A stretch of DNA of 64,000 nt from Punica granatum (GCF_007655135.1 NC_045127.1:5642001-5706000), one strand, 5' to 3'. Positions 47,997-60,486 are shown, counted from the first letter of the stretch. The notes: a model not told the origin generated them from the letters alone. Program-made: numbers and translations.

Positions 47997-50900
47997 CTAC
48001 AGATCCATAACTATATTCCACCGGTACAGCTCCTGTGCAGGTACCGGCAAATTAAATGTAACCAGACCAGATCCTTCTTCGTAGCCAAACTTTACCTCCT
48101 TGGAGTCCACGAGCACTCTCCGGGGACGGACAGATGCATAGGCGCCGAATAGGCCACACCCGCGAACTTTCAACTCCACCGACCCACTCAAGGTCTCATA
48201 CTTGACCTCCTTGATCGCTCCACCTGAATTGAACATCTTGACAAGACCAATGGGAGCGAATGTGGCCCCGCTGGATATATCCTTGACAGGGACCACCGTG
48301 AAGACTTCGTACTCGCGGGCTTTCAGTGTTACTGGCATAGATGCGTTCTTAGGAAGATAAACCACCTCCCCTGAAATTGCCAGGAAAAGAACAATTGTTC
48401 GTAAATTGCTCTTAACATTTTCGGGGAACTCATTGAGCATCAGTAACCACTGAGGTGGTCCAACAACGAGAATTAAGAATCTATCAATTGATTGAAGTTA
48501 TACCTTGAAGATGGGAGAACACGATGGTATCCCCAGTCCACCCATCACCAGCAACCTTGGGAAGATAATCGACATCTTGAGCCCTAATTACGCCGGTAAT
48601 TGTGCCGGGCTGTTCATCGTGAATGAGATTTTTCTTTCCAACTCTGCACCACCCTGCTCCTTGGCAGTTGAAAACTCCCATGACCCCCGAGAAATCGTTC
48701 AAGTTCCATATCTTCAAAAGGCTGCAATGTAAGGACTTCATCAGTTAATTATAGAACCAACATATGACACGGCCTTTGTGTTAAAGTTTTCTTTTTAACC
48801 TTTTTCCATCTCGTGCAGGATCAGCGAACAAACAATCTCTAGTCGGTCTGCCTGGGAGTCTGGCCCTCAATATCGAACCATCAGGTAGTATGAGTTTTCT
48901 TAGCAAATCGAAGTCATGTTGCCCAGGCTTATCACTGCATCAAACAGAGAGATTTGGTATTGAGTCTGCAATGAACTACTCCATTATTGTACGAGGTCAA
49001 TATCAAGCTGATATTGAGTCTGCACATGATATTGTACCTGACATAAATGGCACATCCACCGACAGCTCGGGCTGCGCCATGATATTCGGCCATCGGATGT
49101 AAGCTCTACGATCAGAAAACAACATGGATTTAGAGGCGTGAAATCAGAGAAGATAATTTCTAGCATAAAATCTTATTCTTTGCTTACATGAAACATATCC
49201 CAGTCAGGTTGCATGAATTCTCCTAGAAAAACAGTGTTATAAGCAACCGATGCGATATGAATTGTATGAGATGCTGGATCCTTCGGCCAGAAATCGTCGG
49301 AAGCCCTAATAACAGCTGAACGCTTTGCACTGAAAATCCAGAATTACCCCAGAACAATTAATTTCAATTGCAAAAACAGTTGAACGTTATTGAAAAAAAA
49401 AAAGATAAAGATAAAGAGGAAACTAGTACCTGTACAAACCATCCGTGTTGTGACTCATACACGATATGATTCCATTGTCGGGGAAGTTCCTAGAAATCGA
49501 TGCCTCTAGCGCCTTATGGTAATTCCTGGCAAGATTCACCCTTCCACCATGACCTGCCCCAAGGGTTTCGAGGATGTTTTGAACATCCACCTTGACCCCG
49601 TCGATACCCGCAGAGGCAAGGTAGGAGTGGAGCTCATTGTAGAAGCTGTAGACTTTCTCAGGATTCACAAGACCAAGCCCGTTGGTTGTGATGCTGTTCA
49701 GAGCATCACAGGGCTCGTTGGACTGTACTCCTGGGGACGAAACGGGGTAGGTCATTTTTGACTCGTAATGTTTCATTTCGGTGACATCAGGCCTCACACC
49801 ACCCCAGTAACCAGTTATTGCATGCCATACGTATGCATACCTGAAATCGTGCAATGGGGATTAAAAACTTTTCCAGGCAAGAACCATCTTTATTTATTTA
49901 AATTGTTTCTCACGAGGAAAGACTCTTTATAAACCTAATATTAGTCCGTAAACGCCCCATTAGTCCATGGAACTTAGGATTTCGAAGGCTTTAATATATC
50001 TTCCTCGGACCTTTTCGTTTTCCATGTTTAGTTTCCCATCAAACTCATCCATTATCTTTTCTCATCTTTATAAGTACTACCCCTAACGATAGAGAATCTT
50101 CAATCCTGCAAGCCCAGCAAGTCAATCAAATAGATGATGAATCATACTTTAGATTATGTTTATCCTTGATCTCGGTGACAATATGGCAAAGGCCAAGTGC
50201 AGGATCTTCCACTCTGCTTCCCTCTTTGCCATCTTTCTGGAATTTGTGGTTTTCCTTGATGTGGGTTAATCTGTTCGCAAAGCTGGAGAACACAGTATGG
50301 CCAAGCAAAATCAATGATCAAATACCGAAATAAACATCAAGAAAAAAAAAATGGAAAGAAGTTGATTCAGTTAAGAGACGAACTTTGCCGTGTTATCAGC
50401 CTTCGACTCGATGCTAGCTGGATCCATTCCAACTGATTGCCATCCATCATCTATAATAATGAACTTCGGGGGTATGCCACCATTCTCCAAACTGCAACAG
50501 CAACAGACCATAAAGATTGAAGTCTAACTCCCATCAAGTTATTCCAAAAGCATGTTCAAGCGGGCATTTTTAATGACGGGATGATAAAAAGCATACCTCT
50601 CTAATCCTTGTTTCACACCTTCTGCAGTGACCTCAGTGTAGAAAGCATCCCATGTGCACCATCCAAACCAGTTTAGCATGTCGGGCATCTAAATCATGAC
50701 AAGTAACACAAACAAAAAATTACGGGAACTGCATTTTAGGATTGGGACCAAACTAATGTAGCTTTGACTAATTTGATTTGTCTCTTGAGAAGAGAGCTTA
50801 CGTACCTTTTTCCTCTCACGGTGAGAAAACGTCTGCAGATGTCCCTCAACTGATCTGTAGATACGAACAAGAAGTTAATAAACCGTCCTGTATATTCATC

Positions 50901-52181
50901 TGCTGGTATAAGAAGGTAAACACCAAAGTGGTTTTTTCTCCCAAAAAACTTTCATTGATCGAGTTTGCCACAAAACGATTAATTTATTCAACTCTCCAAT
51001 GGAAGAGCCAGAAAAATGATTTCATCATGATTCTACGTATTGCATACTTTTGTCTATAGAATTTAGGAAAACACGCAGGACGGCAGAATAAATTCTACGA
51101 ATCAAAATATTTCCTTCCCGAAAGCTTCTGCAACTCTTAATGCACTATCCTGGCAAACTACATGGCAATTTGCTAGTTGTTACCGGAGAACTTACTTGAC
51201 AGCATTTGTGATGACATCGAAGGGGTCAGGGCCTGCTGCCATGAAAACCAAATTGCTCCCTTCGAACCCAGTGACCGAAGGGTCTCCTGCACATAAGAAT
51301 ACAAAGAAACAGATTAAATTTTTTATGACTAATCATCGGGAAGATCAAACTAACAAGGATCGATGGTCTGATTCCTCACCGCTCTCCAAACAGATCTCCA
51401 TCTGATTCTGCTCATTCCCCTGTAGAACCGCTCGGAAATCTCCTTCGAGAATCGGCAAGAAAACAACATAAAGAGCGGATTGCTCTGCACCATCCTCACC
51501 GAAGTGAGAGCCGTCTCGCGCTTCAACTATTAGAAACTGGGTCTCGAACGGGATATCCCGGCCACAGTTGCCCATCCTCTGAGTCATCCACCATAACTTG
51601 AACCGGAACAGGCACATAAACCGCAGTCCCCTGCAGGCCAAGAAGTGTCCGAGTTAAACCACGGAACTAAACTACTACCCTTCAGCATTATGAACAGAAA
51701 CATCAGCAACAAGTGATCCTCGACTCGTAAAATGATCCCATGTTTAAACTGCTGTCAGAGCCTTGATGATCATGCATGTGAGTTCCCATCCACCACGAAA
51801 CCGGCAAGGAAATGTGGCATATCCCGAAGAAGTTAAACCGTCAAATGTCATAAAAATCAGAGCTTTGCCCTGTTTCTTCGCCGGTTGAATCCACCGAAAA
51901 TTTAAAAGCAAGAGAGGAACCCAAAGGCGTCACTCCCGCCGGAAAAAAGAAAGAAAGAAAAACTCGAAAATGAGAGCGGTGGCTTATTACTCGAGCTTGC
52001 CGACGGGGAAGACGCGGCGGCTGCCGACCTGGTCGGAGCGGACGCCGAGGAAGGCACCGTTGACCAATGCGCCACCGGGGGCAGGGGTGACCTCGATGTT
52101 CCTATCAACATCAGTAAGGACGCAGCTCCCCAGCACCATCAACCTCCCATCGGAGACAGTGATCCCTGCCCCGACCGTCAT
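47997..52181 (-). CDS. RFS1: Raffinose synthase / alkaline alpha-galactosidase (SIP1-like), 754 aa, 13 exons
   Basis: The glycoside-hydrolase-36-related family acts on galactosyl sugars: raffinose synthases use galactinol and sucrose, alkaline alpha-galactosidases hydrolyse raffinose-type sugars. The cytosol is likely, as no signal peptide is seen. Exons: 51991-52181, 51380-51630, 51196-51286, 50806-50854, 50597-50688, 50384-50491, 50148-50282, 49430-49840, 49188-49329, 49038-49105, 48800-48934, 48504-48721, 47997-48370. All junctions are GT-AG and in phase, totalling 755 codons, matching the remembered length of Arabidopsis RFS1/SIP1. Landmarks: [14 protein letters not shown] start, [68 protein letters not shown] with the likely nucleophile Asp (KVD), [22 protein letters not shown] with the likely acid/base Asp, and [20 protein letters not shown]. 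No defect was found. Which of the two activities it has cannot be told from sequence. Confidence 0.93.
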
Positions 52182-52306
52182 GGCTCCTCAACGCAGAGGA
52201 ACAAGAGGGAAAAACCCGACAATGATTAAGGAAACGGGAGGGGTTTTTGCATCAAAGATCACGAGTGGGGTCTTGTGTTGTGGGATGTGCGAGGAGCCCG
52301 GGCGGG

Positions 52307-52314
52307 TATTTATA
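52307..52314 (-). promoter_or_regulatory. Probable TATA box of the raffinose-synthase-like gene
   Basis: The minus strand reads GTATAAATACCC, about 126 bp upstream of the ATG at 52181. The context is GC-richer than the surrounding intergenic DNA. Confidence 0.55.
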
Positions 52315-53518
52315 CGCGAAGAAATCGTAAAGATTTTGCCATAATAAGGAGCTCCCGAAAATTGCAATTGCAGTTGCGGCCCTCCAAGGACGTCAAACGG
52401 TTCATGCATTTCATCACGCAAATTCCAAGGACCGCGGGCTGATTCAATCCTCCTCACACGTCTGCTATCATATCACAACCAACTCACATGGCTTTGAATT
52501 GTATATCCCGAAAATTCTCGAGATTTTGTCATTCGTGACGATAGTGATTTCTGTCATATCATAAATGATTTATTTCTAGGCATTCGATTTTGAAATGATT
52601 AATATTTTCATTTTATATCACGTGGATTTTTTGATGAGATCCTTATGATTCACCGAATTTGTGATATCTATTATTTTTTATATGAATTAACTTATCGTAT
52701 ATGTGTTCATGAATATGGCTCCTCCTAGCAGTGATCCTCGCGCAGATGGTGGTGTAATTAATGTATTGCAGGACTGTCGTCAATGATAAAATCCTCCATT
52801 TTATAAATGATGAATTCGTGATATGATCAGACTTGGTTTGAGAGTGGTTATTAATGTAAAAATATTGAAAATATGATTGCTGAAAAATAAGTATTGATTT
52901 CAAAATAATTTGAAATCTTTGAAAAAAAATAACAATTTAAAAGTGTTGAAATTAAATTGATGGTTGAAATAGAAAATAAGAAGAAACAATTTTAAAGAGC
53001 AATTATTAATATGCTAGAAAAATTCATGTTTACAATCATTGCTTGTTTAAAAAATAAATTTTATTTAATTCAATTTCATTACTTTTTTACATTTTTCTTT
53101 AAATTCTCTCTCATACTTTTTCTATTTATTATTATAATTAATTTTTAATACTAAATTTTCTTAACTATTTAACAGTTTTCCTCAATTTCAGTATTTTTTC
53201 CTCAATTCAACAATACAATCATTATTTTTTTATCTTCTTGTTCAATTTTTTTCACATACTTTTTTCAACTATTTTTATTTTCATCTCCTCAAATCAAACT
53301 TAATTTCGTTATTAAAAGTTATATAAATAATCAAATCATGATTGATTTTAAAATAATTTATCAAATAATATTTCTACTTAAATATCACTAGATACAACAT
53401 TTATGTAACCTCTACTGCATTTATTAACGGACTCTAAGACGGTAAATTTAGTCGGGAGGTAAAGTAAACTTTTTATTTTTATTTTTGGTAGGTATAGAAA
53501 AGTGATTTTTTTTTTGTA
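52315..53518. other. No gene recognised; AT-rich promoter-distal DNA with MITE relic
   Basis: About 53020-53350 contains TTCAA-rich pyrimidine sequence (CTCAATTCAACAATACAATC at 53203) that resembles the MITE at 58920-59190. No coding frame is supported. Confidence 0.5.
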
Positions 53519-53877
53519 TCTGAAAGCAGTGTTATCAGAACCGGACCGGACATCGAACCGGCCGAGGTATGGGTTCATGGGTTTATGGGTTCAACCAGGG
53601 GTTCGACGGGTCGGACTGCATGTTTAATTATAAAATAAATAAATATTTATTATTTTAAGAAAATAACATAAAACATAAGAAAATAGTAATAAATATTAGA
53701 TAATAATTAATATGTGTCAAAAAATTGAAAAATACAAGAAAAGATAGAATATTAGATTTCTTTTGACATGGAAAGGATGGAGACATAGAAGGAAAGAGGA
53801 GTAAGTTGTTATTACATTAATCCGAACAAACATGAATTGATGCTAGCTGATTAATGATTCATATGTCCTTAAAGAGT

Positions 53878-54310
53878 TGTTGAAGAGGGTTCATCAATTG
53901 GGAGAATACAGCCCTCCATCCCTCTTTTTTTTTTTTTGCTAAGTGCCCTCCATCCCTCTTGTGTAGGATGGACCATGTCCCAGAAGAAGGCACGCTCAGG
54001 ATTTGAGCAGACACTGTACTTCTTCTCCCCCGTTTTACTATCTACGCTCAGGATTTGAGCAGACCCTGTGCCGACACAACACGGCTTTAGCAGGTTCTGA
54101 AATGTCGAATTTCCTACAGACCAAAAAGACATCAGCATACGGTTGACAACTACATTACATGTATAAGACATATATACAAATGTCGATTGTATGCATAGTT
54201 GCAAGTTGTCGAGAGATGAGTACCTTTGGCATTGAGCACTGAGGAGAAGGAATTGTAGAGATCAAAGAGGATGAAATTGGTGGCAGCCGGGGGCTTGTCG
54301 TTCACTCCAA
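53878..54310 (-). pseudogene. GDSL esterase/lipase C-terminal fragment captured in the hAT element
   Basis: Two exon pieces on the minus strand. About 54232-54310 encodes NDKPPAATNFILFDLYNSF and SSVLNAKG. About 53930-54120 encodes LLKPCCVGTGS, then KKYSVCSNPERAFFWDMVHP and TQEGWRAL. WDMVHPTQ includes the catalytic Asp-x-x-His of block V of the GDSL/SGNH family. A 21-bp stretch (CTCAAATCCTGAGCGT and neighbours) is duplicated inside the exon (near 53992 and 54043), inserting about 16 residues. The N-terminal GDSL block is absent. Confidence 0.8.
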
Positions 54311-54789
54311 GAGGTTGTCTTCCTCCTATTTATGGAAATCATACTATGGACTAAAGTAAGCAAGAAGTGGATTGAAATTGGGACACCCAACAAAATGAAA
54401 AATCTTTTATTTTTAATTAATTCAGTAAACACAATTGCCACCATTTCTTAATCACTGAATCTCTGAGCTGAGTCAAGCTGAAATAGAGCAGCGGAAGAAC
54501 CAGACAAACACAAAGCGACAAGCAGAGGACATGAAACCTACAGAAAGGACGGATCTTTCCCAGAAAAGAAACCACCCAACGGACAAAATCAACCAGATGA
54601 GAGGTAGAATTCGGAAACGGAATACGAGCTCGAGCTCACCTGAGAAAACCCAGTTCCTACCCCCACATAAACGGGAGAACTGAAACTTGCGGCCTTGTGT
54701 CTCTTTCTTCTCACTCTTCCTCTTCATCTCCCCACCGATCCATTCTCTCTCATAGCTCCTCCTCACGGGGGACTCTTCAACAACCCCAA

Positions 54790-55002
54790 ATCTCGTTCTT
54801 CGGTCAAGCGCAGTGATGGCATCATCAACTACTTCGGCTTCCATTACTACATCTTCCGCCAGAACTCCCTCCTCTCCATCCCATCCCTCTCCCTCTTCCT
54901 CCTTTTCTACTTCTACGTCCTCATCAAGACCGCCCAGGACCATTTCTCCATCGTCACCACCAAGCTCGGCCTCAAGCAGAAGGAAGACAGTGAAGATTGA
55001 AG
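54790..55002 (+). pseudogene. Captured fragment of an unrecognised small membrane protein
   Basis: The frame reads NNPKSRSSVKRSDGIINYFG, then FHYYIFRQNSLLSIPSLSLF, LLFYFYVLIKTAQDHFSIV and TTKLGLKQKEDSED before TGA. One transmembrane stretch (SLLSIPSLSLFLLFYFYVL) is flanked by polar segments. The sequence looks like genuine protein rather than chance, but I do not recognise the family. An upstream in-frame ATG at 54695 may lie in non-native sequence. Confidence 0.5.
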
Positions 55003-55273
55003 ATGAAGGCGGCTACGGTTTCAATCGATTTTGATTTTGATTTCGGTTAGGGTCGGGAGATTTTAAATTTCCTTTAAAAATTCTGAACCCATGCAACCGG
55101 CCGGTTCGAATGGGTTCGATGGGTTTAACAAAAAACCGGCCGATTTTTTAGGTTCACCGGTCTGTTTGTGCATTTTCGGTTTTTAAGCTAATCGGACCGA
55201 ACAAGTGTTCGGTTTCCGGTCCGACCGGTCGAACCGCACGGTCCGGTCCGGTTCTGATAACACTGTCTGAAAG

Positions 55274-57088
55274 TTCAATGCATCCTAATAAATTCAGCTC
55301 AAGCTGGATAATTTTATCTATTTACATTACTTGAACTCGCAATCTTTTTTCTTTACTGACCCAGGTGAGCTTTGCCGGACTAATCCGCAAGCCTCCGTGA
55401 ACCCCGGCAGCACACGGAATGTGTAATCGCGTCAAGCGCTCTGGTGGCTCCAAGTGATTTCAAATTCGGAATCAAATGAATGCATGAGTTCCTCCTTAAT
55501 CACTATATTAAATCCCTTAAAATTGAAATTTATAATTTTATTTAAGAATAATAAGTTTCCAATTACTTGAATTAACTAATGTAAGCGGAAAAGCGATTAT
55601 TTCGTTGGGTAGATAGGGCTGCAAATCTTCAATTTTAGCCTCAAGGACACCGGGAAAAGCCGTGGAAAAGGGACGACTTCATGCCTCGATTTCTACGTGG
55701 CAGGGGCAATAAAATATCTTCCGATGGCGAGAAATCAAACCGCATTCACTTTTTTACTTGTCCAATCAAATGATATATCTGTATCTCCCTTCCACCAAAA
55801 AAATGATATACCTCCCGTCGGCTACTTTAACTTTTTTTCACTTTACGACGGGGAGAGAGACACACACACTCAGAGGACGGAGAAGACGACAGGAATAGCT
55901 GCCCCGGCGCACGTTCCGTGAACCCTCCCGCCCGACAGGAACATGTGACCCTTCTAACCAACCGCCCCCGAGATCCACCAACCCAACTTTTAACCGCTCG
56001 CCACCTACAAAATTACCAAGATCCACCGAATGAATTACTTTGGTGATTATTCTACTTAAATAAAATTCGAATTCAAGTATTATAAAAAAAAAAAAAAATT
56101 CACGCAAGTGGTGTTAGGATATCATGTCGCGCTCTCATAACACTATATCCCATACTTAGTAACCATCGGATTATTGAGGGAAAAAAGTGCCGAAGAAGAG
56201 GAATCCCAAAAAAAAGATGGTGGATCAGTCAATCGTTTTCTTCCTAGGCTTGCGGGACTCCATTATAGATTACATAAAAGTGACATGTCAATGGAGGGCT
56301 TTGTGCTCGTGTACGCTCGTGCACTCGCCGTTCGATCTTGTGCGAGTTTTCTTAGGTTTTACAGTGTGTAGTAGTAGAAGCCTCTATATTTGGAGAGGAG
56401 TGGGAGGACGAGAGTGCACTTGGGGCTCAACTCTTCTAATCATGTCCATGCAATATTACACACGCAAGGCCGGTTGTTGGTTGCCCAATCGACTACAATG
56501 TATGTTGCTTCAGATGCTGCTGATGATATGCTCTTTTGGTGAATGTTGAGCGCGGTCTCTACTTGATATTGAGTCTAGAAAACTGAATTTTTTTTTTCTG
56601 TACTCATTTTTAGAATTTATACGAACTAGATTGATGCGAGTAGATTCGAGGACTGCGATCTGCATGTTATTTGATTTCACGTGTAGCGATTGGCCTTAGC
56701 AGCAGATCAGATCGCATCAATGCGATTAAAATAGGGCATGAAATAAAAGCATCTACTTCGTGAATTGGGATTTTTGTGGCTTTTCGAAAATGTTTGCCCG
56801 AACATGTCAGTTAAAAGAACTTATTCTATACACCAGAGCATCTAAACAGTTTACATGATTAAGTTAACATTTTTATGATAGACTATCGGTGTCAATATAT
56901 ATATATATTTGACTGTTGCATGTAAAGGAATCAACAAATTTTCCCTTTCATCGAAAACAATTTTATTTTGTGAGAATACAAAATGTTTTTCGAACATGTT
57001 TCTAGTGAATTTCGAACCGTTTTCACTGCATAAGAACTTCAGAGAATATCTATGTGATTGGTTTATTGAAAATTAAAAATAATATGCA
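55274..57088. other. No gene recognised
   Basis: Includes a GC-richer stretch at 55840-56020 and a 120-codon frame at 56187-56549 that I cannot assign. An A-run with ATTCACGC at about 56083-56105 resembles the tail of the SINE at 3379. Otherwise nothing is supported. Confidence 0.45.
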
Positions 57089-57242
57089 GGGAGAAATTAT
57101 TAGATAAACTTAATTCACCACGTCATTCATGAACTAAATCATTAAAATAATGACACGTGCACAAATTGTTAGATCTTTAATATCTAAATAGCTGGTTCCG
57201 GAATGACGTGGTGGATTAGATTCACCTAATAATTTCTTGGGG
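57089..57242. mobile_element. MITE, about 154 bp, with ~42-bp terminal inverted repeats
   Basis: AGAAATTATTAGATAAAC...TTCACCACGTCATTC on the left mirrors GAATGACGTGGTGGATTAGA...CCTAATAATTTCTT on the right. The whole element could fold into one hairpin. It encodes nothing. Confidence 0.75.
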
Positions 57243-57867
57243 GAGATGGAGAGTGTTGGAGACCAAGGGGAGGCCGTACGCGGAACCGAGTGACGTGTAG
57301 TTCGAGGAAATGCGTGGAGGTGACGTGGAACGTTGACAGAATCAGCTTTGAGACCCTGAATGGCCAACTTCATACAACAGCAAAGTCCAGTGTGTTTGGT
57401 TAGTATATTTAATAAATCACAATCATATTCATATGCATGGATGAGCAGATTGCGTGTGGTCGCGTTGGATAATACGAGGAGCCAGCTCAGGGTTGCAACT
57501 ACCACTATGAGCACTCAACGCTGGCCACAAACGAGCTGAGCTGAGATGGCGCATCGCGACCCCGCGGATAGGTGGAGGTCAGCTGAGCTGGCACATCCCG
57601 ACACCACTCGTGGAGGTGTAAATCATTATATTCTCAACGGTTTTTCGATTGATGTAGAGCATGAGCAATATAGTGTACGGGGCCTGAACTGCCATGGTTG
57701 ATGCCTGGTCGTGCGCAACGTGCATAATGGGCTTGGAGCTTTTTCTGCAAGCCCCTGTATCTATGGTACCATTGGTGTAGACGGAGTAGTGCCCTCTTTT
57801 GAGGGTGTTACAGTAGGAGGATGTCTAGTGTTATATTGATTTGATTACTGGTGGGATCATGAGATTT

Positions 57868-58045
57868 TTTTTTTCTGTGTGAATTCTGATATCTGGAATT
57901 CCAATTGGATTCCAATTAATCCAATCGAGTCAAGTCGGCCTAATAAATGATAAAATTCTCCTAGCGTGGATTTTCTGCATTTACAAGGATTTCAATCTGA
58001 GACCTTACTTAAATAGAACAAGCGCATGAGCTAGTCTCTTAGGAG
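57868..58045 (-). mobile_element. tRNA-derived SINE, minus orientation, second copy of the 3.4-kb family
   Basis: It shares with 3379-3562 the T-run followed by GTGAATTCTGATATC, the block ATGATAAAATTCTCC, TTTTCTGCATTTACAAGGA and GAGACCTTACTTAA. It is older and more diverged. The target duplication is not clear. Confidence 0.65.
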
Positions 58046-58919
58046 GCCTGTGATGAAATTGGAATGATACTAGCAGTCGAACAAATTTCGGTGAATTGAC
58101 ACTCCGCTTCAGACAATGTAAAGTCCTTTTAAGGTTCAAAGGTGGCATGTTCTAATTTCCAAACGGGATGATCCATTAACTCAATTAACTAGCATGAAGT
58201 GGACGATTATGATCAAAAGATGGTGTAATATAGTGACGCAAGTCATTTCGGGAAAAAAAAAGAAGAAGAAAAAAGTGGATGATTATGGGCAAATACGTCA
58301 TTAGGTTCGGCCTTCCAACTTTAAGCCAAGGCCCAAAGCTCTTCAACTGGTCAGAGGCCCCTGGAACATTTCCAAAGTTTAATGTTCAGCTCTTCGAGGT
58401 CCAAAGCTCAAATATCTTCAATTACCAAAAAAAAAAAATCGTATGAAATAGTAAATAAATAAATCATATTGTGACTAATAAAGTTAACTTTTTAAATTAG
58501 AAGACAGTGAATATTTTAAAATTCTGCTTATGAAGTGTAAGACTAAACAAACAAGTGAATAAAGTTAACTTTTAAAATTAGAAGATTGTGGATACTTCAA
58601 AATTCCTCTTACAAGCTCAGTAAAAGGAAGTGTAAAACTAAACAACAAATGCATAAAGCACTGGAGAATCGAACACTACACTTATTGGTTCCAAATGAGG
58701 GACACATGAAATCCATTTCTTCCCAAGCTCTTAAAATTGATCTTGGTAAAAGAAGCAATGATTGTAAAAATAGTCATACTCTGAAAATAATTACCATCGC
58801 TGAAGTTGGACCCTGCCCAACTTATTTCCTTTTGTTTATTTTTTCCCTGCCTTTAAGGATAATTTGGAATTTCTCATGTTCACATTAAAATCAACGAGTG
58901 ATAATATTTGAAAGAATTA

Positions 58920-59190
58920 AGGCCTTGTTTGGAAATGAAGACTTTTTTTTTCTATTTCACTTCACTTAACTTCACTTATTTTCAATTCAATTCAACAAAT
59001 ACAATCATTATTTTCTTTCAACTATTCATTACTTTTTTTTCACTTTTTTTCATACAATACAATCATTATTTTTTTATTTTCTCCCTCCACTTTATTATTA
59101 CAATCCAATTAAATATATATATATATATATACACATAATTGCAATAGAGTTGAGTTAACTCTAATCCAATTTAAAACAACCCCTAAGTTT
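58920..59190. mobile_element. Pyrimidine-rich MITE (GGCCTTGTTTGG type)
   Basis: Begins AGGCCTTGTTTGGAAATGAA and ends in TAAAACAACCCCTAAG, loosely inverted ends. Inside are repeats of AATACAATCATTATTTT (58998, 59058) and an (AT)n run (59115-59132). This pattern is common in plant MITEs. It has no coding function. Confidence 0.5.
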
Positions 59191-59440
59191 TCCAGCTACC
59201 AAAAAGAGAAAGGAAGAAAATGGGGAAGATTTTTTCAGGAAAAAAAAAAAGATTTGAAGTGGTGAGTAGTCACATTCTCAAAACTCCGGCGCTTTTATTG
59301 ACATAATTATTCTCACAGAGCATGATCCCCTAAAAAGGGCATACTTTTTTACCTTCGTATAAAACTCTTATTTTAGGAGAATTTGAATTACATTAAAGAC
59401 ATTAAACTCGAAAATGTCAAAGCAACTATCCCAGATCTTA

Positions 59441-59619
59441 ACAATAAAAGTGTTAGTCGAGTGGTAAGCAGTTCGCCCCCGTAAGGAGGAGAATACAAGT
59501 TCGAACCCCGAAAACACACTTGTTGGGAAAGAAAATAACCTTTAATGCTCGATCTCCCAACTTGATTAGTCAGATCCCATGGGACTGTAGATACCAAGGT
59601 ACACACCGAAAAAAAAAAA
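59441..59619 (+). mobile_element. tRNA-derived SINE with 14-bp target duplication
   Basis: A-box-like TTAGTCGAGTGGTAAG and B-box AAGTTCGAACCCC are spaced as in a tRNA gene. A 3' body and an A-run (59609-59619) follow. The flanks TATCCCAGATCTTA (59427-59440) and TATCCCGGATCTTA (59620-59633) are a 14-bp target duplication with one mismatch. The tRNA-like part lacks a foldable acceptor stem, so it is not a tRNA gene. Confidence 0.82.
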
Positions 59620-60289
59620 TATCCCGGATCTTATTTACGCGATGGCGAGGACCATGGTGGAGGAAAGATGTTGAGTGTTGAATTAGGTGAAATAGTAACA
59701 CTGTCAGTTGGAGTTGTTGATGCCGGCCATTGGCCAAAATTTGTGGACTTTTTGTTGCACAGGTGAAGAGACAAATACAAACCTTACCAATTAATTCATA
59801 GAAATTTTTCCACCAAACAAAAAAATTTCAGAGAAGAAGAAAAGAAAATGCTTTTCTCTACATTGATTGGTTAGCTTGAAAGTTTTTCGACTTCTCATGG
59901 GATCTTCACATTTTTCATTTTTCAGATGAAAGCATTTGTGCTCTCATATCAGTAGTGATATTTTCAAGATCTCGTTTATTCACTGATAATAGAAAAAATC
60001 ATTCAGGTTACTCTACATACTATATAGGATGATACGATGCATAAACCCATTGTTAAATTTATGAATAAAATGGACCTACTACTCTTTATCAATAAGATTG
60101 CAAATGCAGAAGGCGAAGTCAAAAATAGGAATTGGAGGGATCATGGGAGAAAATTATACCCTCGAATCTCTCCCATCGGATCAAAACTTTTCTCATAAGA
60201 TATGAAAAAATTTCCCCTTTTTTTGTCTCAATATGAAAAAACCTCCTTACCTATCTATCTATTTATCCATATTTTTTGGTAAATGTCTA

Positions 60290-60486
60290 TCTATCTATAT
60301 TACAGAAGGAAAAGGAAAGACAATTGGGGAAACATTTTTATCCCAAAAAGTCCATTACAAAATGCAAAGATGGTGTAGTGCAATTATCTATCTATATTAC
60401 CAATGGGAAAGGAAAGACAATTGAGAAAACATTTTTATCCCAAAAAGTCCATTACAAAATTCAAAAAAAGTGTAGCGCAATGATGA
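60290..60486. repeat. Two-copy tandem repeat, unit about 98 bp
   Basis: TATCTATATTAC...GGAAAGACAATTG(G/A)G(G/A)AAAC followed by TTTTATCCCAAAAAGTCCAT appears at about 60289-60360 and again at about 60388-60450. The copies differ by a few substitutions. Confidence 0.8.

Larger units (their letters stand above)
53527..55265. mobile_element. Gene-capturing (Pack-type) hAT-like element, 1739 bp
   Basis: TCTGAAAG flanks both sides (53519-53526 and 55266-55273), a perfect 8-bp target duplication. The termini are inverted: CAGTGTTATCAGAACCGGAC on the left and, reversed, CAGTGTTATCAGAACCGGAC on the right. GGTTCGA/CCGGTT subterminal motifs are abundant at both ends. No transposase is present. Instead the interior holds a GDSL-lipase fragment (minus strand) and an unrelated membrane-protein-like fragment (plus strand). 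This is what is expected of a non-autonomous element that has picked up host gene pieces. Confidence 0.88.

Noticed and set aside
54473..54943. 156-codon minus-strand frame with an acidic start
   Set aside because: Shadow of the plus-strand captured membrane-protein fragment inside the hAT element.
56187..56549. 120-codon plus-strand frame
   Set aside because: No recognisable family; a different frame of the same DNA is about as protein-like, so chance is likely.
59455..59530. tRNA gene
   Set aside because: A and B boxes are present, but there is no acceptor stem, and the A-tail and 14-bp target duplication show it is a SINE.
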